From Cordilura impudica (lineage: Eukaryota; Arthropoda; Insecta; Diptera; Scathophagidae): DNA of 64,000 nucleotides. Made by a program: the position numbers and the translations under genes. Shown piece after piece: positions 35,151 through 47,100 of this stretch (position 1 is its first letter; each line of letters opens with the position of its first letter). Location of the stretch: assembly GCA_963682025.1 (NCBI GenBank), contig OY821518.1:231523000-231586999 (forward strand), read 5' to 3'. The notes beneath the pieces were generated by a model. It made no database searches. It was not told the origin of the DNA and saw nothing but the letters and a program-made list of their open reading frames with translations.

Positions 35151-35369
35151 TGTATGGATAAAGCTGGAGAATAGTATTGTTGTAGTTGTAGTTTGTCAAC
35201 TTCTTTAAATAAGCCATAACCCCACACTAGCGCCGCATATATCTGAATTGAGCTACATACAGCTTGGACAAGTCTCCATGTCACTTAAAAACTGTTTCCT
35301 GGTTCCGTTTATGCTGCTCTTTGATGAAATGTTAAGTTTTTCTAACAAACCTATATATCACTCAAAGCT

Positions 35370-36525
35370 CTAAAATTACTGGTTATAATATTTAACAGCT
35401 GCATCAAACTCAACTATTTCCCAAACCATTTCAAAAACGCTAAGGTTATAGTTATCAACAAATCTAGTAAGCCAAAAAATAACCCAAATAGCTATAGACC
35501 TATTAGTTTATTAAGTAACTTAGGTAAAATATTTGAAAAAATACTACATTCTCGTCTTAGTGAATTTGTAACGACCAATTCTATTGCTAAAGAATAATTT
35601 GGATTTAAAAAAGGGCATAGCACTACTCACCAAATAAACGGAATTAAAAATCAAACAATCAGCAATAAAAACAATAAACGTTCAACGGGTCTAATATTGT
35701 TGGATATCGAAAAAGCGTTTGACACCGTATGGCCTAGTATTTAAACTTCTTGATGCAAATATACCAACATATTTATGCAAACTTATTTCAGATTTCATTC
35801 ACGGCAGAAGCTTTAAAGTTACGATTAATAATGAAACATCATCTCCAAAAACCATTACCACAGGGTTACCTCAAGGATCAGTCTTGTCGCCATTGCTTTA
35901 CTCGATATATACATCCGATTTCAAAGTCCCGAAATACATGAAAATTGCTTACTACGCAGATGATACTGCTTTAATTTCTTCAAACAAACTTACAAGTGCA
36001 CTCCTGAAGAAAATGGAAAAGGGACTTGTAAATTGCAGTAAATATTTTCACAAACGGAAAATCAAAATTAATCCAAACAAGACCCAAGCAATTATTACCA
36101 TAAATGTACATTAATACCATAAATGTACTTAATCATGTCAAATATCTCAGAGTTGTCTTGGACAAAAAGCTTACTTTTAAACAACATATTATGGCTACGT
36201 GCCAAAAAGCTATAAAATCATTTAAAGCATTATGGCCACTACTAAATAGAAGGTGTTATAAGGGCCAATATTAACATACACGTGTCCTATTTGGAGTGAC
36301 GCTGTCAACTGCCACCTAAAACGCTTACAAATTATACAAAACAAATGTCTTAAAATGATAAATAGAAAGCCGTGGAGGTATCCTACAAATCTTCTTCATG
36401 AAGAAACAGGTTATGAAAAAATTATCGATTTCATAACAAGGATTAACAACAATTATTTTGCCAAAATTGAAAATTCCTCTTACCCACTGATAAGAGAATG
36501 TAGAGAAGTAACGTAAAATTAAAAA
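35370..36525 (+). pseudogene. Jockey-type LINE reverse transcriptase
   Basis: Readable blocks: LNYFPNHFKNAKVIVINKSS, NPNSYRPISLLSNLGKIFEK (the RPIsLL motif), FGFKKGHSTTHQI, LLDIEKAFDTVW (catalytic Asp), and TTGLPQGSVLSPLLYSIYTS and YYADDTALIS in the open stretch 35719-36114. Then HVKYLRVVLDKKLTFKQHI and KPWRYPTNLLHEETGYEKI. Several stops and frameshifts lie between blocks. The endonuclease is missing (5' truncation). All RT catalytic motifs are still visible across frames. Confidence 0.88.
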
Positions 36526-37115
36526 GAAATCACCAAATTGAAAATTATATGCTTATAGAGGTCTATTATTTCTAATAAACCTTCTATAAGCATATAAATA
36601 TTTTCAGATAGTATTTGAATTTATTAAATCATATAAAGGTTTTTTTTCCTCCCATTTTCCTTTAAAAATCATTAAAAAATAAAATAAAAACTATTTAATG
36701 TCTTTAGATCTTATATATTATTTGTTGCAATATCTATGTAAAGATAAGATCTCATATGTAAATATCAAATTTGGTAAAATATGTAAATAAAGGAAGAATA
36801 TATAATTGAAAAAAAATTTAACAAACCTATATACTTTCTGCACAGTGGTGTGGAGGGTGTAAAAAAAACGAATTAACCACCGTAAGAAGGTTAATTATTC
36901 ATTTTTTAAAAAAAGTTATTTTTATAACAATATACACCCAGTAAAAGCACGTTTGAAAGGGAAACAAGGAAAGGCTTGATTTTTATAAGACGAGTTCCCA
37001 CTTAGAGGCATACATTTTGTCGTTTTTAAACGGTCTGCCTTACAAACCTGCTTACTCGTAAGGGAGAAGTGTACGCTCAAAAGTGCTTACATATTTGTTT
37101 TCGTTTTGTCTTGCT
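36526..37115. other. AT-rich sequence, no supported gene
   Basis: LINE 3' flank and low-complexity sequence. GTGGTGTGGAGGGTGTAAAA at 36844-36863 resembles the end of dispersed repeat family E. Confidence 0.4.
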
Positions 37116-37119
37116 TTTA

Positions 37120-37868
37120 AAAATCGTCTATACCCATACCCATATCCTATACCACTATGTGAGTTTGTGCTGATGTTTGTAACTATAAAAAATATTTCAA
37201 CTAGACTCAGAATCCATTCAGAATCACTTTATGAATCGATTTAGCGATGTCCGTGCGTCCTTCTGTGTGTCCATTTAAACTTTGTAATCGAACTACAGAT
37301 CGCAAATATGAATATATTTTGATGAAAATTGGTATATAAGCTTCTATCGGCTATACGACAAACGCTTGATGAATATCGGTCCATGTTCAGACCTTGTCCC
37401 CATACAAATGACCCCTATGAGATCGACTTAAATTGCCAGAAGAAACAAATTATAATATAGATCTCAGTCAAATTGGGTTTGTGCGTTATTATAACTATTA
37501 ATCGGAAGTCGAAAAATAAACCCTTTAGGACAATTTTTAGTTTTAGCACCCATATAAAGCTGCTTACCGATCTTCACTTAAACCTATCAAAAACAAAAAT
37601 ATTTCACATATTTTTTTCAAACTTGGTTTGTATATGTTTTTGCAAAAAATAAGTGACTACCAAAAATGTTCACGGCGGCTCCATTTTTCAACCCATATAA
37701 ATATAGCATCCTATATGTACTTTTTCAGATCTGCAGGCAAAAAAAAATTTATATAAATTATGCTTATTTGCTATTCCGAATTTTTTGGACCTAAAACCAA
37801 TTCTCTAAACGCATGGTATGGGGTATCGCATAGTTGGTCTAGACCGGCTATAATTTTCTTGCATGTTT
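37120..37868 (-). repeat. Dispersed repeat family D, copy 3 (inverted)
   Basis: Inverted relative to 40766-41572. It starts on the left with TATACCCATACCCATATCC and ends at the right with CTAGACCGGCTATAATTTTC. Contains the ATGTCCGTGCGTCC stretch (complement of the GGAC block). Non-coding. Confidence 0.75.
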
Positions 37869-37881
37869 ATTATTGGTTAAA

Positions 37882-38340
37882 TCTTATATATTAAAAGAAT
37901 TTATGAATAAACTTTGCATTCAAGATTTTTTTCAATATTTTTCTTCTCTCAAACCTCTATAACTAGAGTTCTAATTAACGTAGGCTGTTGACATAGGTCT
38001 AAGAACACTCAGTGTATCAAGCTCCTTCTTAACTGCTTGAGCTATTAACTGCTTAAATTCGTTGGGTTTGAGGAAAGTTATGCGTGGAGAATCAACTTTA
38101 CTTTTACTGTACGTTAACTTATCTTGGCATATTTCGGCATTACTGTACGTTAACTTCTCTTGGCAAATTCGTTGGGTTTGAGGAAAGTTATGCGTGGACA
38201 ATCAACTTTACTTTTACTGTACGTTAACTTCTCTTGGCATATTTTGGCATTACTGTACGTTAACTTCTCTTGCCAAATTTTGGTATTATATTATAAAAAT
38301 TAATATAATATAATGCTGCGGAGCAGCAGGGGTCCTCTAG
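37882..38340 (+). mobile_element. Non-autonomous Helitron with internal repeats
   Basis: Begins TCTTATATATTAAAAG after A. Ends with hairpin GCTGC-GGA-GCAGC, spacer AGGGGTCCT and CTAG before T. 459 bases. It contains a tandem motif CTGTACGTTAACTTCTCTTGG about five times and a larger duplicated block (TTCGTTGGGTTTGAGGAAAG at 38057 and 38166). On the minus strand a 76-codon frame (37971-38201) ends in FKQLIAQAVKKELDTLSVLR and then PMSTAYVN; it may be a captured gene piece, origin not recognised. Confidence 0.75.
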
Positions 38341-38485
38341 TATTTAATTATTACAATTGCAACTTATAACATAAGGGCAGGAATAAAGTTTTATGAGGAG
38401 TTAAAATTGCTATTATTAACCCAATGAAATTTGTGAGAAATATTCTATGAATATAAGGTACTTTTTCATCAAAAGGTTAGTTATA

Positions 38486-40359
38486 CACAGTCTTACAAAA
38501 ATTTACATACGGGAAACAAATGTCTGTTTTCTTGAAAAAAAATATGATTTTACTTTCTTTTTACTTCCAATTTTTATTTAAAGTAAAAAATAAAGTATTT
38601 TCATTATATTGTAAAATATATTAACAAATGACAACAAAAAACTATAATTCGTAAATATTTAAAATTACATAAGTATACATACACTGCAAAAAAAATGTGC
38701 AACTAGAAATTTCATGTTTTGCTTCGAATCATTGCTTGTATTTAGTTTCACAAAAAGTAATTATATTTTGAAAACAAAAATCTTAAAGTTACACTAGTGG
38801 AGTAAAATGGACAAATGCAAAGAAGTTTCTGAACCAATCCGAAAAACGGTAATTAAATTGCTAAATGATGGCAAGCCTCTTAATGAAGTTGGAAATTTAT
38901 TAAATTTAAAAAGCCCACAGTACAAACAATAATAAAAAATTTTAAAGACAATGGAAATTATGAATGTAAGGCACGTTCAGGACGCCCCCGTATTCTAGAC
39001 AACCGTACAGAACGTGCGTTATTCGTTCCATTCAAGAATATCCTAAGCAAAGTGCAGTCGAATGAAATCGACAACTTAAATCCGATCTGGGAATTACTGT
39101 TTCCGACCAAGCAGTGCGCGAAGCATTAAGGGGAATGGGTACAATAGTAGAGCGGCGAGAAAAAAACACTACTTAGATGTGTGAACATCCAGAAACGCTT
39201 AGAATACGCAAAAGGTATGAAAATGTATGAAAAGTATGTAAATGACCCAACATTTTGGGAAAGGGCAATATTCACCGGTGAATGCAAATTAAAGCTATGT
39301 GCATAGATATTTTTAAGGACAGCTACCTCCCTAGCGTCCAAATGTTGGATCAAGAGGAAAATTCTATATTTCTCCAGAAAAACGATCCGAAGTATTCTTC
39401 TAATATTGTAAAGAAATGGCTTCTCTTTAATGTGAGGCACAAGCTAGAAAATCCCCCACAGTCCCACGAGCTCTGAAGGAAACGTTGATTGAGGAGCGAA
39501 CCACAATTACGACTGAAACAACCAAAAACCAGCTTTATCCATGCCATCTCGACTTTTGTAATAAAAGCTATTGGCCTCATTTAGATATTAATAAGATAAT
39601 GATAAAAAATTTAATTTTTAATTAGATTAATTTTAATTTTCTTTGACCTTTGAAATCATCAATAAATAAATAAATTTGACCTCGAGCTCAAAAATTTATT
39701 TATTGAAAATTTAATTTTTATTATTTATTATTTATGACCGTATGTAAACTTTTGTAAATATAGGTAAAACCAAAACCAGAATTATTTTATGTTATTTAAT
39801 GTATACTAGCAGAGCCCAGCCCTCGAAATACGAGTGCAAATTCTAGGAAATTTTATTTTTTCATTTAATAAATAATTTTATAAGAGCCTAAAGTTATGCT
39901 AATCGATTTTAGCCAATTCACAATTCAACACTTTTAAAATAAAATTCATTAAGTTTCATTATAAATATTTGTTGAACACATAGAAGATATATTAATGGGT
40001 TTGTTAATAAATAATTTTAAAGGAGCCTAAAGGTATGCTAAATAATTTTAGCCAATTCACAATTCCTTTGATATTTATAATAAACACACACAGTATGTGT
40101 TTTAGTATGTGTTATTAGCAACGTTAAATAAGCATTACTCCTAAAAAATGTTCCAGGCAGAACAAAGCTGTAAATCTGGTGGACAGCCAAAAAGAAATAC
40201 CTTTCAAATGGGGATATTTTGTGAAAATCGGTTTGTAAATATATCGGTCAGAAGAAATCGCTCGGCCTATTAATTTAAAATCATTGCAGCATTTTCCATT
40301 AATAATATATATAAAAAACTTAACTATATCAGGGGTATGTAAACTTTTGTAAGACTGTG
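38486..40359 (+). mobile_element. Decayed Tc1 transposon with nested Helitron
   Basis: TA-flanked ends CACAGTCTTACAAAAATTTA and, in reverse complement, CACAGTCTTACAAAAGTTTA. The N-terminus is readable from 38807 (MDKCKEVSEPIRKTVIKLLN, helix-turn-helix). Later pieces are GRPRILDNRTERA near 38980-39020, NPTFWERAIFTGECKL near 39245-39290 (first Asp now Gly) and IFLQKNDPKYSSNIVKKWLL near 39368-39427 (second Asp block). Frames are broken and the third acidic motif is not recognisable. A subterminal copy of the end motif lies at 39735-39755. A Helitron (39806-40282) is inserted near the right end. Confidence 0.8.
39806..40282 (-). mobile_element. Non-autonomous Helitron, family A, with internal duplication
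   Basis: The left end CTAG plus CGAAATACGAG-type hairpin marks the 3' terminus; the right end near GGCCTATTAATTTAAAATC is a diverged 5' terminus. The segment AGCCTAAAG(G)TATGCTAA... occurs twice (about 39886 and 40024), so the copy carries an internal duplication of about 138 bases. Confidence 0.7.
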
Positions 40360-40765
40360 TATCTTCACCACTTTTTACCTTCATATCACTTCTAAGAAAA
40401 TAGGAAATTACTCACTCTGTTATTACTCCAATTATAAAATGATTATTATTAACGATCGTATATTACCTTTTTCATATTTGCCTGTCGTACCTTTCAAGCC
40501 AATGAACTAAAAAACTTACTACTTAACAAATCAATAAACTTTCTCTGTAAATTTTTTTATTTTATTTTGTTTTTTTTTACAGCTTACGAAAGCAATTTGA
40601 TGAACAAAATATATAATAAGCGTGCAACAAAAACAAAAGAAAGCCAATTACTCTAAACTATTTTATTAACAATAACATTAACCATACAAAAAAAAAACTG
40701 ATTTAAAAAAATATATATGTAGGTATACTACTACTTGAGCGTTATAATGGTAAAAATTTATTTAA
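40360..40765. other. AT-rich sequence, nothing recognised
   Basis: No gene, repeat pair or RNA gene seen between the Tc1 and repeat family D. Confidence 0.45.
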
Positions 40766-41572
40766 ATAAAAAACAAGTAAGAAAATTATAGTCGGTCTAG
40801 ACCGACTATACGATACCCTATAACATGCGTTTAGAGACCCTATCTCCCAGGCCCAACTAACTGGATATAGAAAATAATCATAAACCAAATTTGAGTGGGA
40901 TTTTTATTAATTTTTTCGGCTGCTATGAAAAAGTTCATATCGGATGCTATATCTATATGGGGACTAGGCCCAAAAATGGACCGATCCTGACCATGTTTGG
41001 TAAAGTCTCTTGTATTTTGCAAAAATATATACAAACAAAATTTGAGAAGAATCAGTGCAATATTTTTGTTTTTTGATAGTTTTAAGTGAATATCGGGAAG
41101 CAGCTCTATATGGAGCCTATGACTAAGAGTTGTCCAATAGGGATCATTTTTGGACTACTGATTAATGGATGTACTATATAAATACAAACCCAATTTGACT
41201 AAGATTTGTATGATAATTTGGATCTTATGACAATATATGTTGATTTCATAGGGGTCATTTGTATGGGGGCTAGGTATGAACATGGACCGATTCTCACCAA
41301 TTTCAATAGCGTTCATCCCATGGCCGATAAAAGATCAAGCACCAAATTTCGTCAAAATATATTCATATTTGCGACCTGCAGTTTAATTGCAAGCTTTACA
41401 TGGACACACAGACGGACGGACGGACGGACATCTTTAAATCGAATCAGACAGTGATTCTGATTCGATCGGTATAATTAAAGATGGGTGTAGGTCAAATATT
41501 TTTGGTTGTTACAAACAGCAGCACAAAGTCATTATACCCAAACCACATAGTGGTATAGGGTATAATTAATTG
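40766..41572 (+). repeat. Dispersed repeat family D, most complete copy
   Basis: Starts AACAAGTAAGAAAATTATAG followed at 40787-40810 by a perfect 24-base palindrome with core AGTCGGTCTAGACCGACT, and then GATACCCTATAACATGCG. Ends with CCACATAGTGGTATAGGGTA. Internal ACGGACGGACGGACGGACAT at 41413. About 800 bases, non-coding; frames at 40891-41454 follow the repeat and carry no domain. Confidence 0.8.
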
Positions 41573-42372
41573 CTTTAATAAACAAGAATTTTTATTTTTA
41601 AATAATCGTAAGACGGGTCGTGTGCCACTCATTCATAGAAAATGTTCAATAAAACACGAAAAAAGCCACCCACCCAATTTTATGATGCAATTACTTTTTC
41701 ACAAAAAAAAAATAATAAAAAAATAAAAATAAAATAAAAATAAAACTAACAACAGACCTATATTAACCACATTTAAAGATTTCTATATAATTTGTTTTTC
41801 TTGTTGTGTTATTGTTTGGCAAAATGCCGGCAAGGCAACAGTCAAACGAGTAAATGTGATAATGAGTCAATTTTTATAGTTTATACTTTTAATTTTTCTA
41901 TTATTAAGCGTTATTGTATTTATTATATTTTTTGTTTCGTCATTGTTTAATTGTAAGCACACACAACAGTGATGAATTTGCCAAATTTTTAAACTTATGG
42001 AGGTATATATGTATGTATATATATATCGTCTGACAATTTGTCTGGTAATAATGTGTTGTAGGATTATTGTTCGATGTAAATAAACAAATTGCACGAGTAT
42101 TTATCTCTTAATTAAATTTTGTTCTTTTATTTTCAATTAAAATAAAATTGTTGAGCTTTATTTTTTTAATCTTCAAAAAAAAAAAAAAATACTTTAGAAA
42201 GTTTACAATTTATTAAAAAAAAAAATAAAAAAAAAAACATTTTCAAATAAAACCACAACCTACAAAGCAGTCTAGAACAAAACAAGAGTAAAGTATTGTA
42301 TGTATATTCGAATACTTGTTTATTGTATTATATTTCTAAAACACCTTTATATGTATGTGTTCCTAAACATAT
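41573..42372. other. AT-rich sequence with A-rich simple repeats
   Basis: A/T simple sequence around 41705-41745 and 42175-42240. The minus frame at 41867-42094 has no recognisable domain. Confidence 0.5.
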
Positions 42373-42375
42373 TAA

Positions 42376-42594
42376 GGGCCATTATTACAACTTGCCGTTA
42401 GTTAAAGGCAGGATTTTGTCGGACCGATAAATGGCTTTACATTATAAAACCTTTATTTATTACTTTTTTATCCATTAAGTATTATTATTATTAATAGTAA
42501 TAACAATAAAAAATTAAAGTTGTAATAATACAAAGCTATTTATCGGGCAGACAAAATCCTGCCTTTAACTAACGGCAAGTTATAATAATGGCCC
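42376..42594. mobile_element. Palindromic PIF/Harbinger-type MITE, TAA duplication
   Basis: Inverted arms of about 48 bases, beginning GGGCCATTATTACAACTTGC and continuing through CGTTAGTTAAAGGCAGGAT. TAA lies on each side (42373-42375, 42595-42597). 219 bases, AT-rich loop, non-coding. Confidence 0.85.
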
Positions 42595-43491
42595 TAAAAG
42601 TTATAAATATCATATATATATGTATATATATAATACCAGGTTTATGGGTTTTTTTTCAGCCCAATGCCAAAAATTACAAGTATATGAGAAATCTATATGA
42701 GAATAAAACAAATTAAGTTTTAAAACATTGTAATTAAACTTGTGAAATACTAAATGTTTCATTAAAATTTTAAATTAAAATTTTATATTAGACTTAAGTG
42801 TAAATGAAATAAATAAATATATCTTAAAATATATTTACGCTTACGATTAGCTGGATTGCTAATCGTGTAACGCTGTATGTAAGAATATGGGGGATTTCAT
42901 GTCAAGTGCACCAACTTTTGAAACCGATGTCTTCCGATCGGGATGAAATTTGCACCAAGGTTAGTCCTATTGGATAGTAGTTTAGACACAATTTTTCAAC
43001 AAGATTGGTCAAGATCTCTTTGAGTTAGAGGGGATCAAAATTTGACATTTTGGCCAAACAGGTGTTTTTTCTCATCCATGTAACTTATTACCTATTCTTA
43101 GAAAATTTTCTCCCAAATAGTTTAGATAGCTATTTCTTCAATATTTCGGAAAAAAATACTTAAAAAAAAAATTTTTGACTTTTTTTTTGCTAAATGAAAT
43201 CATTTTTTGCCTTTTTTTTTCAAGAAGGTCATTTTTTTTTTTTTTTCATAAGAAAGCTTAGGATTTTTCCTTTAAGAGCTTTTTGGTCGCTTAGTGGGAT
43301 GGGAGTGGGATATCTATCAAAATAAATGTTTTGTAACTCAAGACAACGGTTTTTCAATTTTTCACAAATGCACTATTTTGAATTTTTCCTATTTGTGTGA
43401 AAAACCTTACAAATAAAACATATTCTGAGAAACTAGACAAATTAACCTTTCTGAAGGTATGTCACATACCTTCATAACATAACAGAAGAGA

Positions 43492-44790
43492 ATGGTTCTC
43501 TGTAACCTGAAAGAGTTATTTGCAATATTTCAATCTGAACACGAGGATGTTAAAATTGGCTTCACGAAATTTACCCAAATGAGGCCAAAACATTGTGTTT
43601 TGGCAGGAAGCAGCGGAACTCACACAGTATGCGTTTGCATTTACCATGAAAATGTTAAACTGATGTTGGAAGTAATCAACTTAAAGTATTTAACAGATGA
43701 TTCGGCAGAAGATTTACGCGATTACCGCGATTGCCTTAAATTGACTATGTGTCCTAATGCAACAACTTCTTGCCACTTAGGTGAATGTACCAATTACCCG
43801 AAAACCACATTCATCAATGAAAATTTAATCAACTCTTTAGATCGAGAATATATAGAGGAGGTCAAATTTGATTTTTGGATTCAGACTGACAGATGCACAT
43901 TGAAAACAATCATTTTAAATGTGGATGATTTTGTGGAAGAAATGTGTACAGAATTGCTAAACTTGACAACCTATGAATTTTCAGTCAAAGAGCAATGATC
44001 ATTCTTCAAGGATTTGAAAATACATTTGAAGTCTGGTGAATTCGTTATTTCATATGATTTCGCAGAAAACTATAAATATGTTCTTCAGGATGCCATACAA
44101 ACATTCCACTTCAATAACGACCAAGCAACTATATTCACAGTAGTTATTTACTACATGAAAGATGAAAAACTGGAAGACAAAAATCATATCCGACGATTTA
44201 AAACATGATACCTTGCAGTTTATGAGTACGAGAGGATAATACTAAAATATCTAAAATCTAAATTTACAGTAAAGAAGGTATACTACGCTTCGGACGGAGC
44301 TCGTCAACATTTTAAAAACAAAAGTAGCTTCGCAAATCTTATGGCTCATGAAAAAGATTTTGGAATGCCAGCTGAGTGGCATTTTCATCCTACTGCTCAT
44401 GGTAAAGGAGCATGTGATGGTATTGGGGCAAACCTTAAAAGAAATGCAGCGAAGTATAGCCTCCAGTGCTCTCACCAAGATCGCATCTTAGAGCGACTGC
44501 TTTATTCCATTGGACAAAGAATTATTGTAAAGAAACTAAAATAGTTTTTAGTAGCAAAGAGGATTATGAGGAAACATTGAAAACACTAAAGAGCAGATTC
44601 GATGCTGCGATAACAATCGATGGCACCGCTCAATACCATGCTTTTATGAAAAAGTTTTCTGCCTCTACTCAATGCGATTTCTTTCAAAAGTAAAGAAGAA
44701 ACACCAGCGAAATCAACAGCTGAACCTAGTAACGCCAAGAAAGGATTGGCTAAAAAAGCAGCAAATAAATTCGACAAATAAGCTGGATGA
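43492..44790 (+). pseudogene. DDD/E-type transposase-like gene, broken
   Basis: One phase is readable from 43492 to 44544 through stops at 43996-43998 and 44206-44208. It then shifts at about 44545 into the frame covering 44466-44693, and again before 44690-44780. Blocks: FTQMRPKHCVLAGSSGTHTV; cysteines in CVCIYHENVKLM, LTMCPNATTSCHLGECTNYP; FVISYDFAENYKYVLQDAIQ (Asp); VKKVYYASDGARQHFKNKSS (Asp); FGMPAEWHFHPTAHGKGACD and GIGANLKRNA (Asp/Glu). These blocks recall a family of insect and cnidarian hypothetical proteins that I regard as transposase-derived. There is no N-terminal part before the inverted repeat, so the copy is probably internally deleted. C-terminal KAANKFDK is lysine-rich. Confidence 0.65.
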
Positions 44791-44959
44791 AAGATTGAAT
44801 TTTTAAAAGTGACAAAACTTAAATATTTCATCAGCTACAATAAATTAACTATAAAATAGTTATGATATGAATGGATCTAATGTTTTAAGATTAATTTTAT
44901 TAAATAATTTATCTATTTATTTTTATTATATATTTAAGCCTTTATTCATAATAAATATT

Positions 44960-47100
44960 GATCATTACAAACAGAAAAATAAAAAATAAAAATAAAAAAA
45001 CATAGTAATGATAAATAATTATACGAAAGTTCATTTTGCTGAACATAGGGCGTCAACGAATTCTTTCCATCTATTGCGATTTACGGCAAGTGCTTTGGCT
45101 TGGTTCCATGTTATGTTCACTAATTCACATTCACGTTGAGTAGTTCGTTGCCAGGTGTTACGAGGTCGACCGACTCGGCGTTGACCTTGGGAGTTCCAGT
45201 CTAAGGCAGATCTAGCAATATCATCACTTTGTCTCCGAAGTATATGGCCTATCCAGGACCATTTACGGTTGCAAATTTCTGTTGCTATTGGTTGACAGTT
45301 GGATAGCGTGAGAAGTTGTTCGTTTGTTACCCAGTTGGGCCAAAATATTCCAAGAATTTGCTTTAGACAACGATTAACAAATGTTTGAAGTTTTCCTATT
45401 TGTTGTTGTGAAGTACCCCAAGTAGTACAGCCATACAATAATATTGACATAACACTGCATTGAAATATACGGAGTTTAGTTTTTCTATAAATATTATTTG
45501 ATCTCCATACTTTAAATAAACTATGAAATGCAACTCTAGCTTTATTAATTCTATTATTTATATCATTTTTTGAGCCACCGTCGCTTGGAAGAATGCTTCC
45601 GAGGTAGCAGGACACAACATCTTCGATATTCTCACCATTCAATGTTAAGGGTGTATTTAAAGTGTTACCGATCCTTAGCAGTTTTGTCTTTTTAACATTG
45701 ATTCTTAAACCAACCGCATCTGCATTTTGCGTGAGAACTATGAGTTTGTCTTCTATATCAGAAAAACGGTGTGCCATTAAACACAAATCATCGGCATAGT
45801 CGATATCATTAAGGAATTCGTTTAAGTTCCAACGGATCCCACGCGGTGAATCTAAATTGGTCTTTTGCATAACACAATCCAGGAGAATTAGAAACAGAGT
45901 TGGCGATAAGACGCAGCCTTGCTTAACCCCACGGTTTGTTAGGAAAAGTTGGCTATCCTGACCGTTAAAACGCACAACGCAAGTTGAGTCATTGTAGAGT
46001 TCCTTAATAAGATTGATTATCTTTTCAGGGATACCCTTAAGAGCCAATGCATTCCATAGAGCGTTCCTAGACAGTGTATCGAATGCACGGTCGAAATCCA
46101 CAAAAAGAAGATACAATTGTGAATTATGTTCAACAGATTGCTCAATGATGATACGTAGTGTGTTGATATGGTCCGCACAAGAGCGATTTGGTCTAAATCC
46201 AGCTTGTTCTTTGCGGAGGAAAGGTTCTACCACCGGCATTATTCTACCCAAAATTAAAAGCGACATTACTTTACATATTGCGTTCTGTAGAGTAATACCT
46301 CTCCAGTTTTGCATAACGACGGATTCTGGGCTATCCTTACAAATTTGTGCAATTTCTTGCCAAGGGAGATGTCCATTTGGTTGCAGTTTGTTCTTCAGTA
46401 AATCCTCTTAAGCCGACAGTGTTTGAGGATTTAGGAGACGAGGTAAGTTGTACTTTTTGCGCTTTGTATAGCGCTTATGAGCTGCTGGACGTAGTTTAAA
46501 AGTCCCAACTAAAAGTTGATGATCACTGTAAATATCTGCGCCACGACGGGTCTTAACATCCAGTAGGCAACCTAAAAATAATTTATTCATCAGTATGTGA
46601 TCTATTTGGTTACGATATTGACCGTTTGGTGATTCCCATGTATACTTGTGGATATCCTTGTGAGGGAATTTAGTACCACCAATAAATAAATGCACAAAAA
46701 TCAACCAAAAGCTCCCCATTGTTATTTCTCGTGGATCCTAAGCCATGAGCTCCCATGATCCTTTGAATGTTGTAGTTGTCACTTCCAACTTTAGCATTAA
46801 AATCGCCCAGGACTATTTTAATATCGCCCGATGGAATGGTGTTAACAGCTGCTTCAAGTTGGGAGTAAAACTCTTCTTTTGTTTTGTCATCATCTGGTTC
46901 GGTGGGCGCATAGCACTGAAGTACAGATATCTTCCTGTATTTGGAATTAAAACGAGCCTTTATTAGGCGGTCTGAAATGGGCACGTATTCAATGAGCGCC
47001 TGTTTTGCCATAGGTGACAAAAGCAAGCCAAGACCGTTCATACGGTATATATCGTTGCCAGAATTATTAATTTAATATTTAATTTAATTATTATTACAAA
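44960..47100 (-). pseudogene. Endonuclease-reverse transcriptase LINE, nested, 5'-truncated
   Basis: Minus strand. The endonuclease part at 47041-46670 reads NGLGLLLSPMAKQALIEYVP, LQCYAPTE and VLGDFNAKVGSDN (catalytic GDFN). After a frameshift near 46705 it reads FPHKDIHKYTWESPNGQYRN, then QIDHILMN and YSDHQLLVGTF (SDH). The RT block 46314-45031 is open for 427 residues: WRGITLQNAICKVMS, EQAGFRPNRSCADHINTLRI, FVDFDRAFDTL (Asp), GVKQGCVLSPTLFLILLD, IDYADDLCLMAHRFSD (YADD), and a C-terminus QRRVGRPRNTWQRTTQRECE ending VDALCSAK. The clade is RTE/CR1-like, uncertain. Possible target duplication ATTACAAAYA at about 44964 and 47093. Two or three lesions only, so a fairly young copy. Confidence 0.88.

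Noticed and set aside
38057..38290. CRISPR-like spaced repeats (CTGTACGTTAACTTCTCTTGG)
   Set aside because: Spacers are themselves repeated and the array lies within Helitron ends in a eukaryotic genome; it is an internal tandem repeat.
42843..42866. ACGATTAGC-TGGATT-GCTAATCGT hairpin just left of the long-inverted-repeat transposon as a terminator or att site
   Set aside because: It lies outside the element, has no counterpart on the right, and hairpins of this size are common in such sequence.
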